NCBI GenBank assembly: GCA_041398245.1
Contig: JAWKVC010000002.1
Span: 266,503-330,502 of the forward strand
DNA from: UBA7672 sp041398245
GTDB taxonomy: Bacteria > Pseudomonadota > Alphaproteobacteria > Caulobacterales > Hyphomonadaceae
DNA: 64,000 nucleotides
Direction of reading: 5' to 3'
Positions 1-7,300 of this stretch are shown piece after piece (the stretch's first letter is position 1; every line of letters starts with the position of its first letter). The position numbers and the translations under genes are program-made. The notes under the pieces were generated by a model. The model ran no database searches. It saw only the letters and a program-made list of their open reading frames with translations, and had not been told where the DNA came from.

Positions 1-510
1 GCCGTCTATCAGGGCGCGGACGCCGTGATGCTGTCAGCCGAAAGCGCCGTGGGCCGCCACCCGACCGCCGCCGTCGCCATCATGGATCGCATCATCCGCG
101 CTATCGAGACCGACCGTGAAGCAAACCCCACCTTCCCGGTCCCGCCCGTAACGGAGCCGTCCACCGCGGACGCCTGCGCCCGCGCCGCATCCAAGCTGGC
201 CGACGATCTCGACTGCCCGCTGGTCGTGTTCACGCGCTCGGGCTCATCGGCCCAGCGCGTTTCGGCCACGCGTCCGCGCCAGCCGATCCATGCGCTGACG
301 CCCTCGCTGCCGACGGCGCGCAAGCTCTCGCTGGTGTGGGGTGTCAACGCCGATCTGGAGCCGGAGGAACCGCGCTCGTTCGACGACATCCTCGACGCCG
401 TCAGCCGTCACGAAGCGGCCAACAGCATCAAGCGCTTCGTGATCACGGCGGGCTATCCCTACGCCACCGACAATTCCACCGACACGATCAAGGTGGTGGA
501 GAAGAAGTAG
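1..510 (+). CDS. pyk: Pyruvate kinase, C-terminal part (gene enters from the left)
   Basis: The reading frame is open from base 1 and stops with TAG at 508-510, so only the last 169 residues are present. The piece begins inside the barrel domain: residues 6-18 match the pyruvate kinase signature GADAVMLSAESAV, followed by an allosteric C-terminal domain with the usual run of A/T/S-rich strands and the VVFTRSGSSA segment. The enzyme converts phosphoenolpyruvate and ADP to pyruvate and ATP in the cytoplasm. It converges on the crotonase gene, whose stop is only seven bases away; a short dyad (AGTAGC 506-511 with GCTACT 516-521) spans both stop codons. Confidence 0.93.
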   Translation, partial: AVYQGADAVMLSAESAVGRHPTAAVAIMDRIIRAIETDREANPTFPVPPVTEPSTADACARAASKLADDLDCPLVVFTRSGSSAQRVSATRPRQPIHALTPSLPTARKLSLVWGVNADLEPEEPRSFDDILDAVSRHEAANSIKRFVITAGYPYATDNSTDTIKVVEKK

Positions 511-516
511 CGCTCG

Positions 517-1389
517 CTACTCGAACTCCGGCTCCGCCGCGAAGAGATCGGCGGGGAAGTCGCCCGCGACGTGGTTCGGGAATACCGGATCGCGCTTCTG
601 CATGAAGCTTTCGATGCCCTCCTTCACATCCGCCGACTGGCCGCGCGATTGCAGCGAGCGGCTGTCGATCCTGTGCGCGTCCATCGGATGCTCGGCGCCC
701 ATCATGCGCCAGATCATCTGGCGCGAGATAGCGACTGATACAGGCGCCGACTTCTCCGTGACCTTGTGCGCCAGTTCCATGGCGGCGGGCAGAAGATCAT
801 CCGGCGCGTGCAGCGATTGCACCAGCCCCTTCTCCTTTGCCTCGTTGGCGTCGAACACGCGGCCGGAATAAACCCAGTCCAGCGCCGTCGGCACGCCGAC
901 CAGTCGCGGCAGGAACCAGCTGGAGCAGGCCTCGGGCGTGATGCCCCGGCGGGAGAAGACGAAGCCGAACTTCGCCGCCGTCGAGGCGATGCGGAAGTCC
1001 ATCGGCAGCTGCATGGTGACGCCGACGCCGACAGCCGCACCATTCACGGCGGCGATCACCGGCTTCAGGCTGCGATAGATGCGGAGCACGACGCGGCCGC
1101 CGCCATCGCGGCGGATGCCGTTGTGGATGATTTCGTCGCCGGATGCGCGTTTGTTGTAGTTGAACGTGTCGCCGCCCGCGATGCCCAGCTCGGCCCCGGC
1201 GCAAAAGGCCCGGCCGGAGCCCGTGATCACGACGGCGCGGATCGCGTCGTCGGCGTCCGTCATGTCGAACAGCTGGATCATCTCGCGCATCACGACCGGC
1301 GTGAACGTGTTCATCTTGTCCGGACGGTTGAAGGTTGCGACAGCGACGCCGTCCGTGACCTTGAGATCGAACATGGTGAAGTCGGTCAT
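517..1389 (-). CDS. Enoyl-CoA hydratase/isomerase family protein (crotonase fold)
   Basis: A 290-residue crotonase-superfamily protein, normal length. The oxyanion-hole segments are visible as AFCAGAELG (residues 61-69) and VNGAAVGVG (115-123). A Glu at about 153 (RGITPEAC) sits where hydratases carry a catalytic acid. It probably hydrates or isomerises an acyl-CoA in fatty-acid or amino-acid catabolism; the exact substrate cannot be told. The start codon overlaps the end of the cytidine deaminase gene by four bases, so the two are translationally coupled, with the deaminase first. Confidence 0.85.
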   Translation of the reverse strand: MTDFTMFDLKVTDGVAVATFNRPDKMNTFTPVVMREMIQLFDMTDADDAIRAVVITGSGRAFCAGAELGIAGGDTFNYNKRASGDEIIHNGIRRDGGGRVVLRIYRSLKPVIAAVNGAAVGVGVTMQLPMDFRIASTAAKFGFVFSRRGITPEACSSWFLPRLVGVPTALDWVYSGRVFDANEAKEKGLVQSLHAPDDLLPAAMELAHKVTEKSAPVSVAISRQMIWRMMGAEHPMDAHRIDSRSLQSRGQSADVKEGIESFMQKRDPVFPNHVAGDFPADLFAAEPEFE

Positions 1390-1805
1390 GTGTCTGTCCG
1401 CAGCTTGAAGGGAGTGGGAAGTAGATCTGAAAGCGCCATTGCGCCCACGCCGTCAATCCAGACGGGGGCTTCCGGCGCCATGAATTCCATCATCACCTGA
1501 CGGCAGGCGCCGCAGGGCATGCGCTCATTATCGCTGGCGTGCTGATAGGCGTCATCGCCCGCGCTGACCGCGAGGGCTGTAATCCGTGCGCCCGGATGCG
1601 CGGCCGTCGCCGCGAAGATCGCGACGCGCTCGGCGCAGCAGGTGAGCCCGTAGCTGGCGTTTTCGATATTCGCGCCCATAACGCTTTCGCCGTTGTCGAG
1701 CAGGACGGCTGCGCCGACGTGGAATTTCGAATAGGGAGCGTAGGCCCGGCTGCGGGCGGCGCGGGCCGCTTGGGCAAGCTGGCTGAGAGCTGGGCTATCT
1801 GGCAT
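1386..1805 (-). CDS. cdd: Cytidine deaminase
   Basis: A 139-residue homotetramer-class cytidine deaminase, which turns cytidine or deoxycytidine into uridine in pyrimidine salvage. The zinc and catalytic residues are in place: TCCAER at 55-60 (Cys57 ligand, Glu59 proton shuttle) and PCGAC at 97-101 (Cys98 and Cys101). The N-terminal segment AYAPYSKFHVGAA is typical of the family. The frame stays open upstream of the ATG at 1805, but that extension lies over the opposite-strand methyltransferase and looks non-coding. It overlaps the crotonase start by four bases. Confidence 0.92.
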   Translation of the reverse strand: MPDSPALSQLAQAARAARSRAYAPYSKFHVGAAVLLDNGESVMGANIENASYGLTCCAERVAIFAATAAHPGARITALAVSAGDDAYQHASDNERMPCGACRQVMMEFMAPEAPVWIDGVGAMALSDLLPTPFKLRTDT

Positions 1806-1856
1806 GGGTGGGTAAAGGTCGCCGCTGATGGGCGGCCCACTGTGGAGAGGGTTTCG

Positions 1857-2522
1857 GTGCAAGGCAAGCAGGCGATCGCCACGCTGGAGGATGCGCGGAC
1901 GTTCATTCGCGCCAATACGCGGGTGACGACGCTGCCGGGGCTGCCGCTTCGCGTCTATCAGGCCGACGAGCTGACGCCGCTGTGGGAAGCCACCGAGAAA
2001 GACCTTGCGCGCGCCAATGTCGCCCCGCCCTTCTGGGCGTTTCCATGGGCCGGCGGACAGGCCCTGGCGCGCTATGCGACCGAGCATCACGCGCAGTTCG
2101 CGGGCAAGCGCGTGCTGGACATCGCCTCGGGCTCCGGCCTCGTCGCGGTCGCCGCCGCGCTGGCAGGCGCATCGGAGGTTGCGGCCAACGATATCGATCC
2201 GATGTGCGAGGCGGCGGTCGCGCTCAACGCCGACCTCAATGGCGTCCTGATCCGCTACATCGCCGGCAGCCTGCTGGAGGGCGATCCGCCGCCATTCGAT
2301 ATAATCACTGCGGCTGATGTGTTCTACGAGCAGCGCCCCGCGCAGATGTTCCGCGCCTTCCTCGAACGCGCGCATGGTGCAGGCATCACCGTTTTCGCGG
2401 GCGATCCCGGCCGCACCTACTTCCCGCGCGACGCTTTCCGGCAGGTGGCGGAGTATTCCGTGCAGACCACGACCGAGATCGAGAACCATCCGATCCAGAC
2501 CGCGCGGGTGTGGACGCTCTAG
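1857..2522 (+). CDS. Class I SAM methyltransferase, ETF-beta lysine / nicotinamide N-methylase-like
   Basis: A GTG start at 1857 is preferred because GGAGAGG lies at 1844-1850 with a good spacing; the frame is open further upstream but runs antisense through cdd. The 221-residue protein has a seven-beta-strand methyltransferase core: motif I VLDIASGSG (86-94), motif II NDIDP (111-115), and a later strand with AADVFYEQ. This layout, with the PPFWAFPWAGGQALARY segment, fits COG3897 (predicted nicotinamide N-methylase), which includes the METTL20/ETFBKMT enzymes that methylate electron-transfer flavoprotein beta. That substrate is an inference. The stop overlaps the end of the convergent DUF1330 gene by four bases. 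Confidence 0.78.
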   Translation: MQGKQAIATLEDARTFIRANTRVTTLPGLPLRVYQADELTPLWEATEKDLARANVAPPFWAFPWAGGQALARYATEHHAQFAGKRVLDIASGSGLVAVAAALAGASEVAANDIDPMCEAAVALNADLNGVLIRYIAGSLLEGDPPPFDIITAADVFYEQRPAQMFRAFLERAHGAGITVFAGDPGRTYFPRDAFRQVAEYSVQTTTEIENHPIQTARVWTL

Positions 2523-2818
2523 TCTTTTGAGCCAAAGCCCCTGGCCATGATCACAACCGCGTCCGCGCCGGCCTTCCGGTCCTTCGCGATGGCCTGATAT
2601 TCCGGGGAGGTCGCGAAGCGACGCGCCTCTGTCTCATCCGGAAAGGCAAGAATCACGATCTTATCCCGCGGCCACTCGCCTTCGAGCACGACAGGCGACT
2701 CATCGGCAACCACAACCTTGCCGCTGAATTTCGCAAACACGGCCGGGAAGGCCGTCTGGTAGCGGCGGTAGGCCTCAAGGTCTGTGAACTTCAGCTGTGC
2801 GATGGAATAAACGGTCAT
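2519..2818 (-). CDS. DUF1330 domain protein (dimeric alpha/beta-barrel fold)
   Basis: A 99-residue protein spanning a single DUF1330 domain. It shows the family layout: an N-terminal strand YSIAQLKFTDLEAYRRY, a central VVLEGEWP strand, and the block FPDETEARRFATSPEYQ typical of DUF1330/NIPSNAP-like proteins. The fold is ferredoxin-like; no general function is established. Its start lies three bases downstream of the end of the VOC gene on the same strand, so the two probably form an operon. Confidence 0.85.
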   Translation of the reverse strand: MTVYSIAQLKFTDLEAYRRYQTAFPAVFAKFSGKVVVADESPVVLEGEWPRDKIVILAFPDETEARRFATSPEYQAIAKDRKAGADAVVIMARGFGSKD

Positions 2819-2821
2819 GCA

Positions 2822-3613
2822 TTACACCAACAGGAAGCGAACGCCGCAGGCCTCGAAGAACGGCTTGCCGTTGATCTCGCCCGTGCGCGCCTTTTCGCGC
2901 TCGGCGGCGGCGAGCACGGCGCCAGCGTCTGCGCAACGCAGATACACTTCGGTTTCACCCTCACCGCGATCATCGGCCAGCGGCGTGAAGCGCGCCTCGG
3001 CATTGTCGACATTCATCACGCGGACATTGTCGCCGGCATCAAGCACAGGACGGCGCAGGATGAGGCCCCAGCGTTCGGCGACGGCCTCGGGATCGTCGCA
3101 CTGCATGGTCGCACCGGTGATCACGATGTCCGGGTTGACCTTTTCCTGCCAGCTGGGTCCGGCCCATTTGTAGCCGCCCATCGTGTTCTCGCCGCCCGAA
3201 TGCCGGTCGATCGACAACAGGCAACCACCCGTGTCGCGTGGATGCAGGTGGATCGCTTCCGACCAGAGCGTCTCGTCGCCCGAATGGAGATCCTGCACCA
3301 TGCGCACGTCCATCGCCTTGAAGTGCTCACGGCGCGCATCGAGATCATCGCAATCGAGAATGTACATGTAGCCGCCATCACCCTTGCGGCGGTCGAGATA
3401 GCGGCCAGCGGCGGTGTCGGACTTCGGATCCTTCGGCGCAACGACTTCCAGAAAGGTCCCGTCCAGCGCCCACAGCGCATTGTGCAGACCATATTTGCCG
3501 ACGCCGGGATCGCGATAACAGACCTCTGTTCCCAGGATTGCGGTCAGCTTCGCCTCGACCGGCGCAAGATCGCGCGCCACCAGGCAGATCTGGCGTAGCC
3601 TCAGATATCCCAT
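2822..3613 (-). CDS. VOC-superfamily protein (Glyoxalase_3-like)
   Basis: A 263-residue protein resembling the two-module glyoxalase-like family PF13468. The first module starts LRLRQICLVARDL and continues to LWALDGTFLEVVAP; a second module follows with VITGATMQCDDPEAVAERW and ends GVRFLLV. Proteins of this fold bind a divalent metal and act on small molecules (dioxygenases, isomerases, resistance proteins); the substrate is unknown. A strong GGGAGGG ribosome site lies upstream of the ATG. It is followed directly by the DUF1330 gene. Confidence 0.78.
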   Translation of the reverse strand: MGYLRLRQICLVARDLAPVEAKLTAILGTEVCYRDPGVGKYGLHNALWALDGTFLEVVAPKDPKSDTAAGRYLDRRKGDGGYMYILDCDDLDARREHFKAMDVRMVQDLHSGDETLWSEAIHLHPRDTGGCLLSIDRHSGGENTMGGYKWAGPSWQEKVNPDIVITGATMQCDDPEAVAERWGLILRRPVLDAGDNVRVMNVDNAEARFTPLADDRGEGETEVYLRCADAGAVLAAAEREKARTGEINGKPFFEACGVRFLLV

Positions 3614-3650
3614 TGCGCCCTCCCTGGCGTCCCACGGGCCATTGCGTCCG

Positions 3651-4565
3651 TTACCGGATCTGGTCCCGCCCTTCGATCATATGCCTAAGCGCGGACGTTC
3701 GCGAAGCGATGAAGTCGTTGAAGGCGCGCACGTGGGGAAGATTCCGCAGTTCCTCCCGCGTCATCAGAAGCAGCGCATAGTCCGCCTCGTCGAACGTGAA
3801 ACAGCGGATGAGATCGGAATCGAGTTCGCCCAGGACGCAGGGCAAGGGTCCGCAGCCAAGCCCGCTCCGGACCGCACCGGCGATGTTCAGGATGGAGGAC
3901 GAGGCTTGCCGGATGACGCCGCCACGCGCGCGGATCACCTTCATGAAGGCGGGATCAAAGCGCGCCAGCTCGCCCGATCCCGCAATGACCGGATGCTGGG
4001 CCAGTTCCTCCGGCGTCGTGGGCAGGCCGTTTTCCGCAGCATAGCTCTTCGATGCGTAGACACCCCACTTTCCGGTCGCGAGCCGGCGCACCACGATATC
4101 ATCGCCCATGGGACCGGCGCTGAGCGTTGCAGCGCGCAGGGCGATATCGGCTTCGCCGCGCGAAAGGTCCATCTGACGGTCAGTGATGATCGTCTCGACC
4201 TGGACGACGGGAAAACGCTGGGTGAATTCCCGCAGCCATGGCGTCAGGAGGCAATCGGCCAGCACGTCATTGGTGGTTACCCGGATCATGCCGAGCAGCT
4301 TGCGGCTGCGCTGGGCGACCATCCGGCCGAAGCTCTCCATCTCCGATTCCACCCGCTCGGCGCTCTGCACCATCGCAGACCCAAGCTCGGTCAGCCGGTA
4401 ACCGCCTGCAGTTTTGTCGAACAGCTTCTCGCTGATGGCTTCCTCAAGGGCTGCGATCCTGCGGGCTACAGTCGTCTGATTGCAGCCCAAAATTTTGGCC
4501 GCAGACAAGGTACTACCGCTGCGCGCGACAGCCAGAAAGTGCCTCAGGTCGCCCCATTCGAACAT
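3651..4565 (-). CDS. LysR-family transcriptional regulator
   Basis: A 304-residue LysR regulator. The winged helix-turn-helix occupies about residues 4-62, with FLAVARSGSTLSAAKILG and QTTVARRIAALEE. The effector-binding domain follows from about 90 (MIRVTTNDVLADCLLTPWL), with the usual Rossmann-like halves. It is transcribed away from the GST gene at 4725, the arrangement in which a LysR protein usually controls both itself and its divergent neighbour from the shared gap. The inducer cannot be inferred. Confidence 0.93.
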   Translation of the reverse strand: MFEWGDLRHFLAVARSGSTLSAAKILGCNQTTVARRIAALEEAISEKLFDKTAGGYRLTELGSAMVQSAERVESEMESFGRMVAQRSRKLLGMIRVTTNDVLADCLLTPWLREFTQRFPVVQVETIITDRQMDLSRGEADIALRAATLSAGPMGDDIVVRRLATGKWGVYASKSYAAENGLPTTPEELAQHPVIAGSGELARFDPAFMKVIRARGGVIRQASSSILNIAGAVRSGLGCGPLPCVLGELDSDLIRCFTFDEADYALLLMTREELRNLPHVRAFNDFIASRTSALRHMIEGRDQIR

Positions 4566-4724
4566 GGTTAGTTATGCAATAATGCCGAACGATCTGCAAT
4601 AGTTCGGGTTGAGACCCGGTGCGACAAGCCGTACATGGCCCTCACGGATGAGATGTCAAAGACACCGCCGACGCAGAAGACTACTCATAAGAAGACGAAG
4701 CCAAATCGTACGAGTGACCTCCTT

Positions 4725-5483
4725 ATGACTCCCCCGGCCCCTTCCAGGACCATCTCCCCTCCTCTTTCCTGGAAGGCGCCGGGAGTTCTCCGGCTGCACT
4801 ATGATCCCGGCTCGACGACCTGCCGCCCGATCATCCTGTTTGCGTCGGAATCCGGCATCCCCCTCGATTACAACCTGATCGATCTGTTCTCCGACGAGAA
4901 CCGCACGGACTGGTACACGCGGCTCAACGCCAATCAGGCCGTGCCGGTGCTGGAGCACGACGATTTCGTGCTGACCGAGAGCTCGGCCATCCTGAAATAC
5001 CTCGCCGACCTCACGGACAGCCCGGCCTATCCGAAAGCGCTGAGGGCGCGCGCCCGCGTCAACGAGGTGATGGATTTCTTCAACACGTCGATGATGCGCG
5101 ACTATGTCTACGGTCTCGTCTATTCGCGCGTGCTGGCGCACTACCGCATGGCGGGCGATGCGCAGCAGAAATTCATCGCCCTGCACGAACCCCGCGCCGC
5201 CAAGCGCCTGCGCGCGCTCGACGCATGGATCGGATCCAAGCCTTTCATCTGCGGCGACACGATCACCATCGCGGACTATTTCGGCTCCGGCATCGTTTCG
5301 GCGGGCGAGCTTGTAGGATTCGACCTGCGCCCATGGAGCAATGTGTGGCGCTGGCTCAACACGATGAAATCACTTCCGACCTGGGACGAGGTGCACGCCG
5401 GCTTCTATGGCTGGCGCAGCGCCGTCGAAGCCCAGGGAATAGGCATAACAAAAAAAGAAAAGAAAAAAGAGGAACGCGCATGA
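4725..5483 (+). CDS. Glutathione S-transferase family protein
   Basis: A GST-like protein of about 252 residues from the ATG at 4725; the frame is open back to 4635, but the extra 30 residues are Lys/Thr-rich and look like leader DNA. The thioredoxin-fold half carries LRLHYDPGSTTCRP, NANQAVPVLEHDD and LTESSAILKYLADL, the last two being the usual cis-Pro and ES(S)AI glutathione-contact segments. The helical half includes GDTITIADYFGSG. The C-terminus is odd: about 11 residues rich in Lys and Glu, encoded by A-runs in otherwise GC-rich DNA, including A7 at 5450-5456. It is divergent from the LysR gene. Confidence 0.85.
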   Translation: MTPPAPSRTISPPLSWKAPGVLRLHYDPGSTTCRPIILFASESGIPLDYNLIDLFSDENRTDWYTRLNANQAVPVLEHDDFVLTESSAILKYLADLTDSPAYPKALRARARVNEVMDFFNTSMMRDYVYGLVYSRVLAHYRMAGDAQQKFIALHEPRAAKRLRALDAWIGSKPFICGDTITIADYFGSGIVSAGELVGFDLRPWSNVWRWLNTMKSLPTWDEVHAGFYGWRSAVEAQGIGITKKEKKKEERA

Positions 5484-5629
5484 TCGAGAGGGCCTGTCAG
5501 GCCGACTGACGCTGATACGAGTAATCCGGCTCTCCCAGACAGCAAAAGCTGCGGCCGGACACGACACCAAGAAGACCAACGCCAAACCAGCAAGCGACCG
5601 GCGATCCACGCCGGCGAAAGGAAGCACCT

Positions 5630-6196
5630 ATGTCTACCCACACCACCAATATCCGCATGCATGCCGCCTTTCTGGCGGTTGCCGCCCTTCTCTCCCTGCA
5701 GGCTTGCGGCGGTCGCGCCACCGCTGCGCCGGCAACCAATGCCGCGACCACACCGGCCGAACATGTCCAGGCGGACTCGCAGATCGACGCCGGCCGCTAT
5801 CTTGTGAAAATCGGCGGCTGCAATGACTGCCACACGCCGGGCTATGTCGACCAACTGATGATGACCGGCGTGGCGATGCCCGAGTCCGACTGGCTCAAGG
5901 GCGGCGATGTCGGCTTCTCGGGGCCCTGGGGCGTCACCTACCCGGCGAACCTGCGCCTCAGCGTCCAGAACATGGATGAGGAGCAGTTCCTTGAGATGGC
6001 GCGTAACGGACGGGGCCGCCCGCCCATGCCGTGGCCGAGCCTGATGGCGATGAGCGATACGGACCTGCGGGCGATCTACGCCTTCATCCATTCGCTTGGC
6101 GCATCCGGTGTCGCCGCGCCGGCCGCGCTGTCGCCCGGCGTTGCGCCGGACCGTCCGCACATCGCGTTCGTTCCGCAGCCCCCGGCTGGCAAATAG
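5630..6196 (+). CDS. Lipoprotein c-type cytochrome
   Basis: A 188-residue secreted protein. Residues 1-26 form a lipoprotein signal ending LSLQAC (lipidated Cys26), so it should sit on the periplasmic face of a membrane. One heme site, CNDCH, lies at 64-68, and a Met within GRPPMPWPSLM is a likely distal ligand. The segment DTDLRAIYAFIHSL is the typical C-terminal helix of monoheme cytochrome c domains. GGAAG precedes the ATG. It lies downstream of the GST gene and upstream of a secreted unknown protein; a role as electron carrier for a dehydrogenase is inferred. Confidence 0.85.
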   Translation: MSTHTTNIRMHAAFLAVAALLSLQACGGRATAAPATNAATTPAEHVQADSQIDAGRYLVKIGGCNDCHTPGYVDQLMMTGVAMPESDWLKGGDVGFSGPWGVTYPANLRLSVQNMDEEQFLEMARNGRGRPPMPWPSLMAMSDTDLRAIYAFIHSLGASGVAAPAALSPGVAPDRPHIAFVPQPPAGK

Positions 6197-6271
6197 CCCT
6201 GCCACACTCCTCCCCGGTGCACGGAAACATCCGGCGCCGTCATAAAAATAAGAGAAGAAGGAAATCTTCCA

Positions 6272-7177
6272 GTGTCTGACAATCTCCCCTTGCCCTCCAC
6301 GCAGGCTGCAACTGACACGGCTCCGCCGCGCATGCGGCTGCTCTATCCGCTGGCGGCCGTTTGCGTCGCCATCGTGTTCCTCTCCCCGACCTCGGGCGAG
6401 GCCCAGACGGGCGGCGCCGTCAAGCTACGCACCGACCAGCAGCGCCTTGTCGAGCTGACGCTTCAGAATGTGGAGCCCGCCATGCGTCCGCTGATGCGCG
6501 ACACGCTGGCGCGCAACTTCGCGCCGTATGACGAAGCCCAGATCGCGATGATGATCGCGGCGGTGATGGCTGAAGCGGGAAACTCCGCTCCGGCCGACGA
6601 CGTGCCTGTCGTCGAAGCCGAAGGAACGCTGTCGCCAGAGGACTTCGAGTTCAACCGCGCCCAGTACGAGCCCGTCATCCGCAAGCATCACGCCGTGCAG
6701 AAGCGCTATGACGAATTCGTCGACGCGCGCGTGGCGCAATATTGCCCCGGGCGCGACCAGTATGCGCGCTTCGGATCGGGCTGGCGCTACGATCAAGGCC
6801 AGTTCACGGAGCCATCATCGCTGGCGACATGGAATGTCGACGCCAATGTTCAGGTCGCGGGCGGGGCCTACGCCCCGCAGGACGGCCGCTACAAGTTCGA
6901 CTTCTCCAAGGTAAAGATGACCTTCGACGAGAAGGCCGTCGATGCGGCGATCAAGGCGGCCTGCGAGCAGGTGCACGCGGCCGGGCGGGACTTTCTCGCC
7001 AAGCTTGATCCGGTTATCGCACGGCAGGACTGGGATGCCGCCTACAAGCTCGAACAGTGGGCGCACGGCCGGATCAGCCCGATCCGCAACGAAATGCAGG
7101 CGAAGCTGGAGAAGGCCTCGCCGGGCGATTTCACCGCCATCCAGATGGCCCTGATGAACGGCAGGAAGGTGAAATAG
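6272..7177 (+). CDS. Secreted or membrane-anchored protein of unknown function
   Basis: A 301-residue protein starting with GTG at 6272, behind an A/G-rich leader (AGAAGAAGGA). One hydrophobic stretch, LLYPLAAVCVAIVFLSP at about 23-39, could be an uncleaved anchor or a late signal peptide cut near GEAQT. The rest is soluble and charged, with a helical segment of residues 52-90 and no recognised motif or heme site. It follows the cytochrome gene by 75 bases and ends shortly before a strong terminator, so it is probably the last gene of the GST-cytochrome unit. Confidence 0.7.
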   Translation: MSDNLPLPSTQAATDTAPPRMRLLYPLAAVCVAIVFLSPTSGEAQTGGAVKLRTDQQRLVELTLQNVEPAMRPLMRDTLARNFAPYDEAQIAMMIAAVMAEAGNSAPADDVPVVEAEGTLSPEDFEFNRAQYEPVIRKHHAVQKRYDEFVDARVAQYCPGRDQYARFGSGWRYDQGQFTEPSSLATWNVDANVQVAGGAYAPQDGRYKFDFSKVKMTFDEKAVDAAIKAACEQVHAAGRDFLAKLDPVIARQDWDAAYKLEQWAHGRISPIRNEMQAKLEKASPGDFTAIQMALMNGRKVK

Positions 7178-7261
7178 CCGGACGGAATCTGGTGGTCGCT
7201 TAATCCCCCCGGAGCTCAAGGCCGAGCCACAAGAAGCCGGCGGACCGCCAATGTACCTGAT

Positions 7262-7300
7262 GCGCAGGCCGTTTCCTGAAGCGGCCTGCGCTTTTGTTTT
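7262..7300 (+). terminator. Rho-independent terminator
   Basis: A perfect 10-bp stem (GCGCAGGCCG at 7262-7271 with CGGCCTGCGC at 7282-7291) has a 10-base loop and is followed by TTTTGTTTTC. It ends the rightward unit finishing at 7177 and lies just before the convergent priA stop. Confidence 0.88.

Noticed and set aside
1386..2489. N-terminal extension of cytidine deaminase to 367 residues
   Set aside because: The extra 228 residues lie antisense to the methyltransferase; the 139-residue form is the full family length.
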